This document shows positions 1 to 6,164 of a stretch of DNA of 7,001 nt, one piece after another (position 1 is the stretch's first letter; the number at the start of each line of letters is the position of its first letter). The notes beneath the pieces were generated by a model, which worked only from the letters and a program-made list of their open reading frames with translations, was not told the origin of the DNA and made no database searches. The stretch comes from JAHEEL01 sp964195545 (lineage in GTDB: Bacteria; Actinomycetota; Acidimicrobiia; Spongiisociales; UBA5794). Position numbers and translations under genes: made by a program. The stretch is from contig CAXMQQ010000072.1 of NCBI GenBank assembly GCA_964195545.1, positions 1 to 7,001 on the forward strand, given 5' to 3'.

Positions 1-21
1 GATGCTCGCACGATTCGATTG

Positions 22-37
22 ACTTGTCTAGACAAGT
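22..37. promoter_or_regulatory. Perfect 16-bp palindrome, GntR/HutC-like operator
   Basis: ACTTGTCTAGACAAGT equals its own reverse complement over all 16 bases. The core GTCTAGAC is of the kind bound by HutC-subfamily GntR regulators; DasR sites, for example, read roughly ACTGGTCTAGACCACT. It lies 8 bp past the aldolase stop, so it more likely controls a minus-strand gene to the left of the window, perhaps in the same sugar-acid locus, than the genes shown here. It has no room for a loop and no T-run, so it is not a terminator. The palindrome is seen directly; the regulator family is inferred. Confidence 0.5.
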
Positions 38-45
38 GGACCGAA

Positions 46-648
46 CTACGTGCGGCAAGCGTCGACGATCGCCGCTGCGCGGTCGCCCACAACAGCAAGA
101 TCGTCGTGATCGCTGACCCATCCGCCCACACCCACGGCGACGGCACCGGCAGCGAGAAACGCCCCGGCATTGCTCGCCGTAATACCGCCGGTCGGTATGA
201 GGGCAAGATCGCCGAATGGCCCCCGAATAGCCTTCAACAGCCCGGGTCCGCCCACCGACGCCGGGAAGACCTTGACCGCTGCCACACCGGCGTTCCACGC
301 GACCGCCACTTCCGTCGGTGTGAAGGCGCCGGGAATCATCGGTATCCCCTGCTCGACGGCCCATCGAGCCACCTCGAGATCGGTGTGCGGTGACACGAGG
401 AACTCCGCGCCGGCGGCAACCGCAGCCTCAGCGTCCGCGACCGACATGACCGTTCCCGCTCCAATGACAGCACCGCCCCCATGGCTCCGCTCGATCGACG
501 ATGCAGCGTGAGGGCTGTCCATCGTTATCTCGACAGCGGTTACTCCGGAGTGACAAAGCACGCCGACGACGGCCTCGACCCGATCAGGATCGAGTCCTCG
601 CAGCACAGCGATCACGCGAGTGATGGTCACAGCTGGCGGAAGCTGCAT
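46..648 (-). CDS. eda: 2-dehydro-3-deoxyphosphogluconate (KDPG)-type aldolase
   Basis: Class I aldolase of the KDPG/KHG family. The best-known members split 2-keto-3-deoxy-6-phosphogluconate into pyruvate and glyceraldehyde 3-phosphate in the cytoplasm; relatives act on KDPGal or 4-hydroxy-2-oxoglutarate, so the exact substrate is open. From the ATG at 648 it has 200 residues, close to the usual 200-215. Visible landmarks are the N-terminal VIAVLRG strand with Arg18, the catalytic Glu40 in VEITMDSP, GAGT at 63-66, the Schiff-base lysine Lys126 in VKVFPAS, and the phosphate-site loop IPTGGI near 151-156. The more usual FPAE is FPAS here. The start is placed at 648 because a longer in-frame version from 681 adds only a glycine-rich, non-conserved stretch and overlaps the upstream gene. 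Neither start has a clear ribosome site, and with a 5-bp gap translation is probably coupled to the dehydrogenase. Confidence 0.88.
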   Translation of the reverse strand: MQLPPAVTITRVIAVLRGLDPDRVEAVVGVLCHSGVTAVEITMDSPHAASSIERSHGGGAVIGAGTVMSVADAEAAVAAGAEFLVSPHTDLEVARWAVEQGIPMIPGAFTPTEVAVAWNAGVAAVKVFPASVGGPGLLKAIRGPFGDLALIPTGGITASNAGAFLAAGAVAVGVGGWVSDHDDLAVVGDRAAAIVDACRT

Positions 649-653
649 GCGGC

Positions 654-1463
654 TCAGGGGGCCGCCTCCACCACGCTCCATCCGCCGTCGACGGCGAGGA
701 CCTGTCCGGTGATCTGCCGCGACCGGTCACCGAGCAGGAATGCGCCCGCGGCGGCGACCTCGCCGGCTTCGATGAGCCCACCGGCCAGCGGCTGCTTGCG
801 TGCGGCGTATGCGACGATCACAGGGTCTTCAGCGGCCCGCTCTGCCATCGGCGTTCGGATGAGGCCAGGAGCGATCGCGTTGACCCTGATTCCGTCACCG
901 GCGTAGTACGACGCCATGGCCGTCGTGAGTGAGATCTCGGCTCCTTTGACGGCCGCGTACGCGTGGGTAGCGAAGTGAGACGGAACCGGGTGTGTCGCGA
1001 GGACACTCGAGACGATCACGATCGCTCCCCTGGTACCCGACTCGTTCGGCTCCTGGATTCGCATCGCTCGCACGGCGTTGCGGGCCGCGAGGAACGCCGG
1101 GTGACCGTTCAACCTGAGCGTCTCCTCCCACCCGGTCAGCGACATCTCATGGATCGGACCGTCACCGAACCGTCGACCGCTGCCGCCCGCAACGGCGAAT
1201 AGCCCGTCGACTCGACCAAATCGATCGACGCATGCATCAAGCGCGAGGTTCGCGTCCTCTTCGACGGTCAGATCAGCCTGGGCCCAGCTGCACACACCGC
1301 CCGCGGCGATAACCTCGTCCGCCAGCGCAGCACACTTCTCCCCTGTCCTTGACGCGATAAATACGCGAGCTCCCTGCGTCGCGAACATGCGGGCACCCGC
1401 CCCGGCGATACCGGAAGCGCCGGTGACGAGGATTACCCGGCCGGCCAAATCGTTAGTCAGCAT
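654..1463 (-). CDS. Short-chain dehydrogenase/reductase (SDR)
   Basis: Rossmann-fold NAD(P)-dependent oxidoreductase of 269 residues, typical length for a classical SDR. The cofactor-binding TGASGIAG is at 14-21, an Asp at 64 matches the adenine-side acidic position, Asn119 follows in LRLNG, VSS is at 151-153, and the catalytic YAAVK is Tyr169 to Lys173. IRVNAIAPG at 192-200 and the C-terminal GQVLAVDGG are also typical. Two departures are seen: the usual NNAG is AVAGG, and the Ser-to-Tyr spacing is about three residues longer than in textbook SDRs. The aldolase begins 5 bp downstream, so a sugar, sugar acid or 2-keto-3-deoxy acid substrate is a fair guess, but family membership alone does not fix it. 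A -10-like TAGAAC ends 6 nt before the ATG, so leaderless transcription is possible, though the box is weak. Confidence 0.88.
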   Translation of the reverse strand: MLTNDLAGRVILVTGASGIAGAGARMFATQGARVFIASRTGEKCAALADEVIAAGGVCSWAQADLTVEEDANLALDACVDRFGRVDGLFAVAGGSGRRFGDGPIHEMSLTGWEETLRLNGHPAFLAARNAVRAMRIQEPNESGTRGAIVIVSSVLATHPVPSHFATHAYAAVKGAEISLTTAMASYYAGDGIRVNAIAPGLIRTPMAERAAEDPVIVAYAARKQPLAGGLIEAGEVAAAGAFLLGDRSRQITGQVLAVDGGWSVVEAAP

Positions 1464-1507
1464 TGTCCCGTTCTAGCAGGCGAGCGGTCTTGACCCATCA
1501 TCCGGCC

Positions 1508-1535
1508 GCGAGACGGGCCTCAATCCCCGCCTCGC
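1508..1535 (-). terminator. Hairpin after sseA, possible terminator without U-tract
   Basis: GCGAG pairs with CTCGC and, after one A/C mismatch, CGGG pairs with CCCG, leaving an 8-nt loop (1518-1525). It starts 9 nt beyond the sulfurtransferase stop on that strand. No T-run follows, so it is at best the tail-less type proposed for high-GC actinobacteria. It would partly separate sseA from the dehydrogenase-aldolase pair. Confidence 0.35.
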
Positions 1536-1544
1536 ATGCCTTGC

Positions 1545-2417
1545 CTACCGCTCGATCGGGACACCGACCAGGTTGCCCCACTCGGTCCATGACCCGTCGT
1601 AGTTTCGGACTGTCGGGAATCCGAGCAGGTGAGTCAATGCGAACCACGTATGACTCGACCGCTCCCCGATTCGGCAGTAGGTGATCACATCGTCATCGAC
1701 AGACAGACCGAGTTCGGACTGGTAGATCGTCTCGAGTTCGTCGCGACTCTTGAATGTACCGTCGTCATTCGCCGCCGTCTTCCACGGAACGTTGGACGCA
1801 CCAGGGATGTGCCCACCTCGCAGCGCACCTTCTTGCGGGTAGTCCGGCATGTGCATCAGCTCGCCGCTGAACTCCCCCGGCGAGCGCACGTCGATGAGGG
1901 GACCGCTCGAGTCGAGGTGGGCCAAGACGTCGGAACGGAACGCCCGGATGGGACCGTCTGCCCGGTCGACAACCGGATATGTGGTCGTGGGTCGATTGGG
2001 GACGTAGGTGGTCATCGATCGCTCCTCGGCGATCCACTTCTGGCGACCCCCGTCGAGCAGTCGGGTGTCGGCGTGGCCGAACAGAGCGAAGACCCACAGG
2101 GCGTACGCCGCCCACCAGTTGAAGTTGTCTCCGTAGAAGACGACTGTATCGTCGCGACCGATCCCCTTCTCAGACATCAGTTGTGCGAACGCCTCGGGAT
2201 CGCGGTAGTCCCGGATCAACGGATCGTTGAGTTCGGTGTGCCAGTCGACCTTGACAGCTCCCGGAATGTGCCCGGTTTCGTAGAGGAGCACGTCCTCGTC
2301 GGATTCAACGATGACCACGCCGGGGTCGTCGCGATGCTTGCCCAACCACTCTGTCGAGACCAGCTTCTCCGGGTGGGCGTACTGTGTGAACGCTGAGGAT
2401 GTGTCGTGTGTGACCAT
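1545..2417 (-). CDS. sseA: Thiosulfate sulfurtransferase (tandem rhodanese, CysA/SseA type)
   Basis: Transfers sulfane sulfur from thiosulfate or a similar donor to a thiophilic acceptor through a cysteine persulfide. It has two rhodanese domains (about 15-135 and 155-288) in 290 residues. The C-terminal one carries the active loop CRIGERS with Cys248, followed by SSHTWFALTHLLGF, close to actinobacterial CysA/SseA proteins. The N-terminal domain has Asp in GDNFN where a cysteine would sit, as usual for the structural half. The start is the ATG at 2417, because AAGGAGGGG lies 5 nt upstream; a longer reading from a TTG at 2441 would merely translate that ribosome site. The gene diverges from sufE over a 47-bp gap. 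In Mycobacterium tuberculosis, from memory, sseA (Rv3283) also neighbours a SufE-like gene (Rv3284). A role as sulfur donor partner of SufE is inference. Confidence 0.93.
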   Translation of the reverse strand: MVTHDTSSAFTQYAHPEKLVSTEWLGKHRDDPGVVIVESDEDVLLYETGHIPGAVKVDWHTELNDPLIRDYRDPEAFAQLMSEKGIGRDDTVVFYGDNFNWWAAYALWVFALFGHADTRLLDGGRQKWIAEERSMTTYVPNRPTTTYPVVDRADGPIRAFRSDVLAHLDSSGPLIDVRSPGEFSGELMHMPDYPQEGALRGGHIPGASNVPWKTAANDDGTFKSRDELETIYQSELGLSVDDDVITYCRIGERSSHTWFALTHLLGFPTVRNYDGSWTEWGNLVGVPIER

Positions 2418-2422
2418 ATGAT

Positions 2423-2431
2423 CCCCTCCTT
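2423..2431 (-). promoter_or_regulatory. Strong ribosome binding site of sseA
   Basis: On the minus strand AAGGAGGGG precedes ATG 2417 with a 5-nt spacer. It decides the start in favour of 2417 over the upstream in-frame TTG at 2441. Confidence 0.85.
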
Positions 2432-2440
2432 CCCGACCCA

Positions 2441-2464
2441 ATTTACACTACGGTGATAGTAAAT
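2441..2464. promoter_or_regulatory. Inverted repeat ATTTAC-N12-GTAAAT between sseA and sufE
   Basis: Six-base arms ATTTAC (2441-2446) and GTAAAT (2459-2464) are perfect complements around a 12-bp spacer. It fills the AT-rich part of the divergent gap, overlapping the proposed sseA -10 and ending one base before the sufE ATG. A regulator bound here could control both genes. The repeat is short and could be chance in an AT-rich promoter; no regulator family is recognised. Confidence 0.35.
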
Positions 2465-2483
2465 ATGACGAAGAATGTCACAA
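2456..2483 (-). promoter_or_regulatory. Candidate sseA promoter (TTGTGA-N16-TACTAT)
   Basis: On the minus strand a -35 TTGTGA (2483-2478) and a -10 TACTAT (2461-2456) are 16 bp apart, each matching the housekeeping consensus at 4 of 6 positions. The transcript would start near 2449, giving a leader of about 30 nt that contains the strong ribosome site. The -35 box would lie inside the first codons of sufE. Confidence 0.4.
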
Positions 2484-2905
2484 CTGCGACAGAACGATTG
2501 AATCGCATCGTCGACATGTTCGCGAGCGCTCCGAAGGACCTGCGTCTCCAGGCGTTGCTCGACTACTCGCGACGCTTGCCGGAACTCCCCGATCGTCTCG
2601 CCGCCCACCCCGAGCTGTTCGAGGTTGTTCCCGAGTGCCAGTCGCCCTTCTCGCTCATCGTGGAACAGGATGGCGATGCCGTACACCTCTTCTTCCGCGT
2701 TCCGGCCGAGGCCCCAACGGTGCGCGGTTTCGCCAGCATCCTGGGTGAAGCTCTCAACGGGGCCCCTGCCGCCGAGATCCTCGATATCCCCGATGACTTC
2801 TATGTGAAGATGGGCCTCCAGGAGGCGGTCACGTCGCAACGCCTGAACGGCATGGCGGCGATCCTGCGGCGCATCAAGGCGCAGGTCTCCGCCCTCGACG
2901 CCTGA
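2465..2905 (+). CDS. sufE: SufE-family cysteine desulfurase sulfur acceptor
   Basis: SufE proteins accept persulfide sulfur from a SufS-type cysteine desulfurase and pass it on for Fe-S cluster assembly in the cytoplasm. The 146-residue protein has the normal SufE length. It shows the acceptor cysteine Cys58 in VVPECQSPFSL, matching the family GCQS-type loop with Glu in place of Gly, then VHLFFRVP, and the C-terminal SQRLNGMAAILRRIKAQ typical of the family. The start is taken as ATG 2465, with GGTGA 8 nt upstream; GTG 2453 is in frame but has no ribosome site of its own. No SufS or SufBCD gene is in the window. The divergent neighbour is a sulfurtransferase, which suggests a shared sulfur-transfer job. 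An unidentified relative with another acceptor role cannot be excluded. Confidence 0.9.
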   Translation: MTKNVTTATERLNRIVDMFASAPKDLRLQALLDYSRRLPELPDRLAAHPELFEVVPECQSPFSLIVEQDGDAVHLFFRVPAEAPTVRGFASILGEALNGAPAAEILDIPDDFYVKMGLQEAVTSQRLNGMAAILRRIKAQVSALDA

Positions 2906-2977
2906 CAGCGACGCCACTCCCCCTGTGGAACGGTGACGCTGTGAACGAGCGCAGAACCAGACCCAGAGGAGGGCAGC

Positions 2978-3031
2978 ATGTACCAGGGGGGACAAGAGAC
3001 GATGGGGTCCGACACCATCGTCAAGATCTAG
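2978..3031 (+). CDS. Possible 17-residue ORF with good ribosome site
   Basis: ATG 2978 opens a 17-codon frame (MYQGGQETMGSDTIVKI) ending at TAG 3029-3031. GAGGAGGG stands 4 nt before the ATG, the best plus-strand ribosome site in this gap. The same frame stays open after the TAG for 19 more codons, to TGA 3089-3091, and reads AVDERARLAEVS, which looks protein-like. A 7-bp stem (ACGATGG 2999-3005 with CCATCGT 3015-3021) lies inside it. It could be a leader peptide, the stump of a small gene broken by an amber codon, or chance. I do not recognise a family. Confidence 0.25.
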   Translation: MYQGGQETMGSDTIVKI

Positions 3032-3087
3032 GCCGTCGACGAGCGTGCCCGACTGGCTGAGGTCAGTGCGATAAGAGTCGAAAGGTC

Positions 3088-3116
3088 CTGACGGTTGGTG
3101 ATCTGAGGCTGATAAT
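3088..3116 (+). promoter_or_regulatory. Promoter of the ABC exporter operon, probably leaderless
   Basis: CTGACG (3088-3093) and GATAAT (3111-3116) are separated by 17 bp and match the -35 and -10 consensus at 4 and 5 of 6 positions. Transcription normally starts 6-8 nt after the -10, that is at about 3122-3124, which coincides with the GTG start at 3123. The GGAGGG between -10 and GTG abuts the start codon, too close to act as an ordinary ribosome site. Confidence 0.6.
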
Positions 3117-3122
3117 GGAGGG

Positions 3123-4007
3123 GTGACATCTTCATCCAACCCCGCAGCAGGCCCCGCCATCGATGTGACAGGTGTCCGATTCGCCTACGGCGATGCCGTG
3201 GCCGTGGACGATGTCTCGTTCTCGGTGCCGCCGGGAGAGATCCTCGGATTTCTCGGTCCGAACGGCGCGGGCAAGTCGACCACAATAAAGATGCTCACAG
3301 GTCAACTCACACCCGGCGCTGGAAGGATCGAGATCCTCGGCATGAACATGCCGGGGCAGCGAGAGAAAATCCAGGCCAGGCTCGGTGTCTGTTTCGAGGA
3401 GAAGAACCTCTACCTCTCAATGACCGGGAGAGAGAACCTGGTCTTCTTCTCCAAGCTCTTCGGGGTCAGCGGCTTCGAACCCGAGCCGCTGATGGAACGC
3501 GTGGGGCTTTCGGCTCGACTCGATGATCGTGTCTCCGTGTACTCGAAGGGCATGCGGCAGCGGCTCATGATGGCCAGAGCCCTCATCAACACACCCGACG
3601 TCCTGCTGCTGGACGAGCCAACCGACGGACTCGACCCGGTATCTGCAATCAGCATCCGTGATCTGATTCGCAGGGAGGCCGACCGCGGAGCGGCCGTGCT
3701 GCTGACGACGCACGACATGCATGAGGCCGACACGCTCAGCGACCGGGTGGCATTCATCAACCAGGGCACGATCCTCACGATCGACACTCCCGACAATCTC
3801 AAGCTCGCTCATGGCCAGCGTTCCGTTCGGATCCGCACCCGACAAGGAGACGGCGTGGACGAGCAGGTGATACCGCTCGACGAATCGGGCACGGAGGATC
3901 GCATCAGGGACGCCGTCTCTGCCGAGGGTCTGATGACGATCCATACCGAGGAGGCGACGCTCGAAGACATCTTCGTTGAGTATGCAGGGCGGGGCCTCGC
4001 GGGATGA
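3123..4007 (+). CDS. ABC transporter ATP-binding protein (ABC-2 exporter type)
   Basis: Cytoplasmic ATPase subunit that drives the two permeases encoded next, 294 residues from a GTG start. Walker A GPNGAGKST is at 45-53, the signature is the SKGMRQR variant at 141-147, Walker B LLLDEP with DGLD is at 161-171, and the switch histidine is His197 in TTHDM. The Q-loop glutamine is replaced: the segment reads VCFEEKNLY at 89-97, as in a subset of ABC-2 (CcmA-like) ATPases. The C-terminal 70 residues, ending in EEATLEDIFVEY, are the usual extension of this class. The GTG at 3123 fits a leaderless transcript, and no other in-frame start precedes the first strand without cutting it. Its stop overlaps the next start as ATGA. 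The substrate cannot be told from this subunit. Confidence 0.93.
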   Translation: MTSSSNPAAGPAIDVTGVRFAYGDAVAVDDVSFSVPPGEILGFLGPNGAGKSTTIKMLTGQLTPGAGRIEILGMNMPGQREKIQARLGVCFEEKNLYLSMTGRENLVFFSKLFGVSGFEPEPLMERVGLSARLDDRVSVYSKGMRQRLMMARALINTPDVLLLDEPTDGLDPVSAISIRDLIRREADRGAAVLLTTHDMHEADTLSDRVAFINQGTILTIDTPDNLKLAHGQRSVRIRTRQGDGVDEQVIPLDESGTEDRIRDAVSAEGLMTIHTEEATLEDIFVEYAGRGLAG

Positions 4008-5086
4008 CTGGTTCCCGTATCGGCGCGATCATTCGCAAGGATCTCAGAGAGTTCTCGCGGAACCGATTCTTCGTGTTCATCACGCTGCTGGTGCTCGTCC
4101 TTTACGTGGCCGTGTTCTGGTTCCTTCCCGACAGTGTTGACGAGACGGTGCGAATCGGCGTATCGAACACGGTCCTCAGCACGGACATCGGCGGCGTCAC
4201 CGAGAGTGGCACCGCGGGGTTCGCTTTGGAGATCTACAGCTCGGAAGAGGAACTTCGTACCGCCGTTGAGAATGGCAGCGACGACATCGTCGCGGGCATC
4301 GCGTTCCCGCCCGACTTCGTCGAATCTGCGGCTGCGGGGGAAACGCCGACAGTCCGGATTCTGGTCCCGGCGGGGCTCCCGGCCGAGATCGAGCTACTCC
4401 TCGAGGGTGCGGTCAGCGAGATCGCCTTCGGCCTCGCAGGGGTTGCTCCCCCGGTCGATCCGATCACGGAGGCGATCGTCCTCGGGACCGATCGGGCGGG
4501 AAATCAGATCTCGCTGCAGCAGCAGATGCGGCCGATGATCCTGATCATGGTGTTGATGGTGGAGACGTTCGCTCTCGCGTCGCTCGTGGCAATCGAGATT
4601 CAGCAGCGTACGGCGGTCGCGGTGCTCGCCACCCCGGTCAGCGTCGTCGAGTTCCTTGCCGCAAAGGGGGTCTTCGGTGTCGGCCTAGCTCTCTTCGAGG
4701 TCGTCCTTCTCGGAGTCCTCATTGGTGCGTTCGCCGTCAACGCCCCGGCGGTGTTGGTGATCCTGCTCTTCGGCGCTGTGCTCGTCACCGGGTTCGGCAT
4801 GATCGCCGGGTCGTACGGAAAGGACTTCATGGGGACGTTGATGGTCGCGATGCTCTTCATGATCCCGCTGATGATCCCGGCATTCGGTGCGCTGTTCCCC
4901 GGTTCCTCACCTGCGTGGGTGAAGATCATTCCGACCTACGGGCTCGTCGATGCGATGCTCCAGGTCACCGTGGACGGTGCGGGCTGGAGTCAGATCGCAC
5001 CCACCCTGCTCCTACTGGCGGCGTGGGGTGTGGCGGCGTTCGTTGCCGGGGCGTTCATTCTGAGACGAAGGGTGGCGACACTGTGA
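4004..5086 (+). CDS. ABC-2 type permease, first subunit
   Basis: Membrane subunit of the exporter, 360 residues. Helices are seen at about 22-41, 176-199, 221-245, 247-268, 276-298 and 331-353, with a roughly 130-residue external domain between the first two. This is the architecture of the ABC-2 family with a large ectodomain (PF12698-like). The coupling segment after helix 2 reads EIQQRTAVAVLATP, followed by VVEFLAAKG, the family hallmark. The ATG overlaps the ATPase stop (ATGA) and the TGA overlaps the next GTG (GTGA), so all three genes should be translated together. The best-described systems with this one-ATPase, two-permease layout include LnrLMN of Bacillus, which exports linear polyenes; similarity of layout does not establish the same substrate. 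Confidence 0.9.
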   Translation: MTGSRIGAIIRKDLREFSRNRFFVFITLLVLVLYVAVFWFLPDSVDETVRIGVSNTVLSTDIGGVTESGTAGFALEIYSSEEELRTAVENGSDDIVAGIAFPPDFVESAAAGETPTVRILVPAGLPAEIELLLEGAVSEIAFGLAGVAPPVDPITEAIVLGTDRAGNQISLQQQMRPMILIMVLMVETFALASLVAIEIQQRTAVAVLATPVSVVEFLAAKGVFGVGLALFEVVLLGVLIGAFAVNAPAVLVILLFGAVLVTGFGMIAGSYGKDFMGTLMVAMLFMIPLMIPAFGALFPGSSPAWVKIIPTYGLVDAMLQVTVDGAGWSQIAPTLLLLAAWGVAAFVAGAFILRRRVATL

Positions 5087-6153
5087 ATCTGCAAAGCTCG
5101 TGGTACGTGCTGGCTCGGGAACTTCGCCTCTCTCCCCGATCCCCCCTGGTGTTCTTCGCCATCGCCATGCCGCTCATCATCACGTTCCTGGTGTCGTCGG
5201 TTTTCGGCACCCTCTTCGACACGAGTCCGAGCCTCGGGATCGTCGATCTCGGCGAGTCACAGGTCACCGTCGCTGCAGTTGCCCTCGACGGCATCGATGC
5301 CACGATTGTTTCGGGCGTCGATACGCTGCAGGAACGGGTCGAAGCCCACGATCTCGACGCCGGTCTCGTGTTGCCGGATGGTTTCGACGCCGCCGTGGCG
5401 CGGAGTGAGAACCCCGATCTCGCGTTCTACGTCTCCGGCGAGAGCCTCGCGTCGACGCGGATCATTCTCGCCATCACAACGCTCGACCTCGTGCGCGGCG
5501 TCGAGGGATCGGAACCGCCGGTCACCGTGGTTATGACCCCGGTGGGCGATGAGGACTACGTGCCGATCAGCGACCGGTTCCTCCCGCTGATGGTTATCTA
5601 CGCGGTGATGATTGCTGCAATGTTCCTTCCCGCCGCGTCGCTGGTCGACGAACGGGAGAAACGCACGCTCGATGCCGTGTTGGTGACGCCGACGCGCATG
5701 TCCGAGATCCTGCTCGGAAAAGGGACATACGCGGTGGTACTGGCTGTGATCCTCGGTTTCGTGACGCTGGCACTCAACGGTGCGCTGGCCGGTCAACCGG
5801 GGGTGATGATCCTGATCCTTCTTGTCGGCTCGGTGATGCTGGCACTCATAGGGCTCGCCCTCGGCCTGTGGGCGAGGGACGTGACGACGATGTACACGGC
5901 GATCAAGGGCGGTGGATTCTTCATCTTCCTACCGGTGGTCTTCACTCTGTTCCCCGGGTTGCCGCAATGGATCCCGAAACTGGTGCCGACCTACTACTTC
6001 TTGCAGCCGATCTACGACATCGCCATCTTTGGGCACTCGTTCGCAGACGTGGTGCCGGACCTGTTGATCGGGGTAGCGATCTGCATCGCCCTCGTCCCGT
6101 TCGTGGGGTGGGTTGCGCGGCGGTCGGAGCGTGAACTCGCCATGACTGTGTAG
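5083..6153 (+). CDS. ABC-2 type permease, second subunit
   Basis: Second membrane subunit, 356 residues, related to but clearly different from the first, so the exporter is probably a heterodimer with an ATPase dimer. Helices lie at about 22-42, 165-187, 213-237, 239-263, 272-294 and 325-345; the external domain spans about 43-164. The hallmark EREKRTLDAVLVTPTRMSEI precedes LLGKG. The frame is open further upstream to 4915, but those 56 codons lie inside the first permease and are rich in Arg, Gly and Cys with no membrane character. GTG 5083 overlaps the preceding stop and has GGTGG 7 nt upstream, so it is the real start. The C-terminus is short and basic (ARRSERELAMTV), on the cytoplasmic side. 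Substrate unknown. Confidence 0.9.
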   Translation: MNLQSSWYVLARELRLSPRSPLVFFAIAMPLIITFLVSSVFGTLFDTSPSLGIVDLGESQVTVAAVALDGIDATIVSGVDTLQERVEAHDLDAGLVLPDGFDAAVARSENPDLAFYVSGESLASTRIILAITTLDLVRGVEGSEPPVTVVMTPVGDEDYVPISDRFLPLMVIYAVMIAAMFLPAASLVDEREKRTLDAVLVTPTRMSEILLGKGTYAVVLAVILGFVTLALNGALAGQPGVMILILLVGSVMLALIGLALGLWARDVTTMYTAIKGGGFFIFLPVVFTLFPGLPQWIPKLVPTYYFLQPIYDIAIFGHSFADVVPDLLIGVAICIALVPFVGWVARRSERELAMTV

Positions 6154-6164
6154 CGAGCAGACCA

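Noticed and set aside
2418..2441. TTG start for the sulfurtransferase at 2441
   Set aside because: The added residues are encoded by the ribosome site itself; ATG 2417 is correctly spaced from AAGGAGGGG.
2905..2942. Terminator after sufE (ACAGCG with CGCTGT, CCAC with GTGG)
   Set aside because: The outer and inner stems are short, 6 and 4 bp, with unpaired sequence between and no T-run; too weak to list as a feature.
4915..5082. 56-codon upstream extension of the second permease
   Set aside because: It lies inside the first permease gene, has no membrane or conserved character, and the GTG at 5083 has a ribosome site and the usual overlap with the preceding stop.
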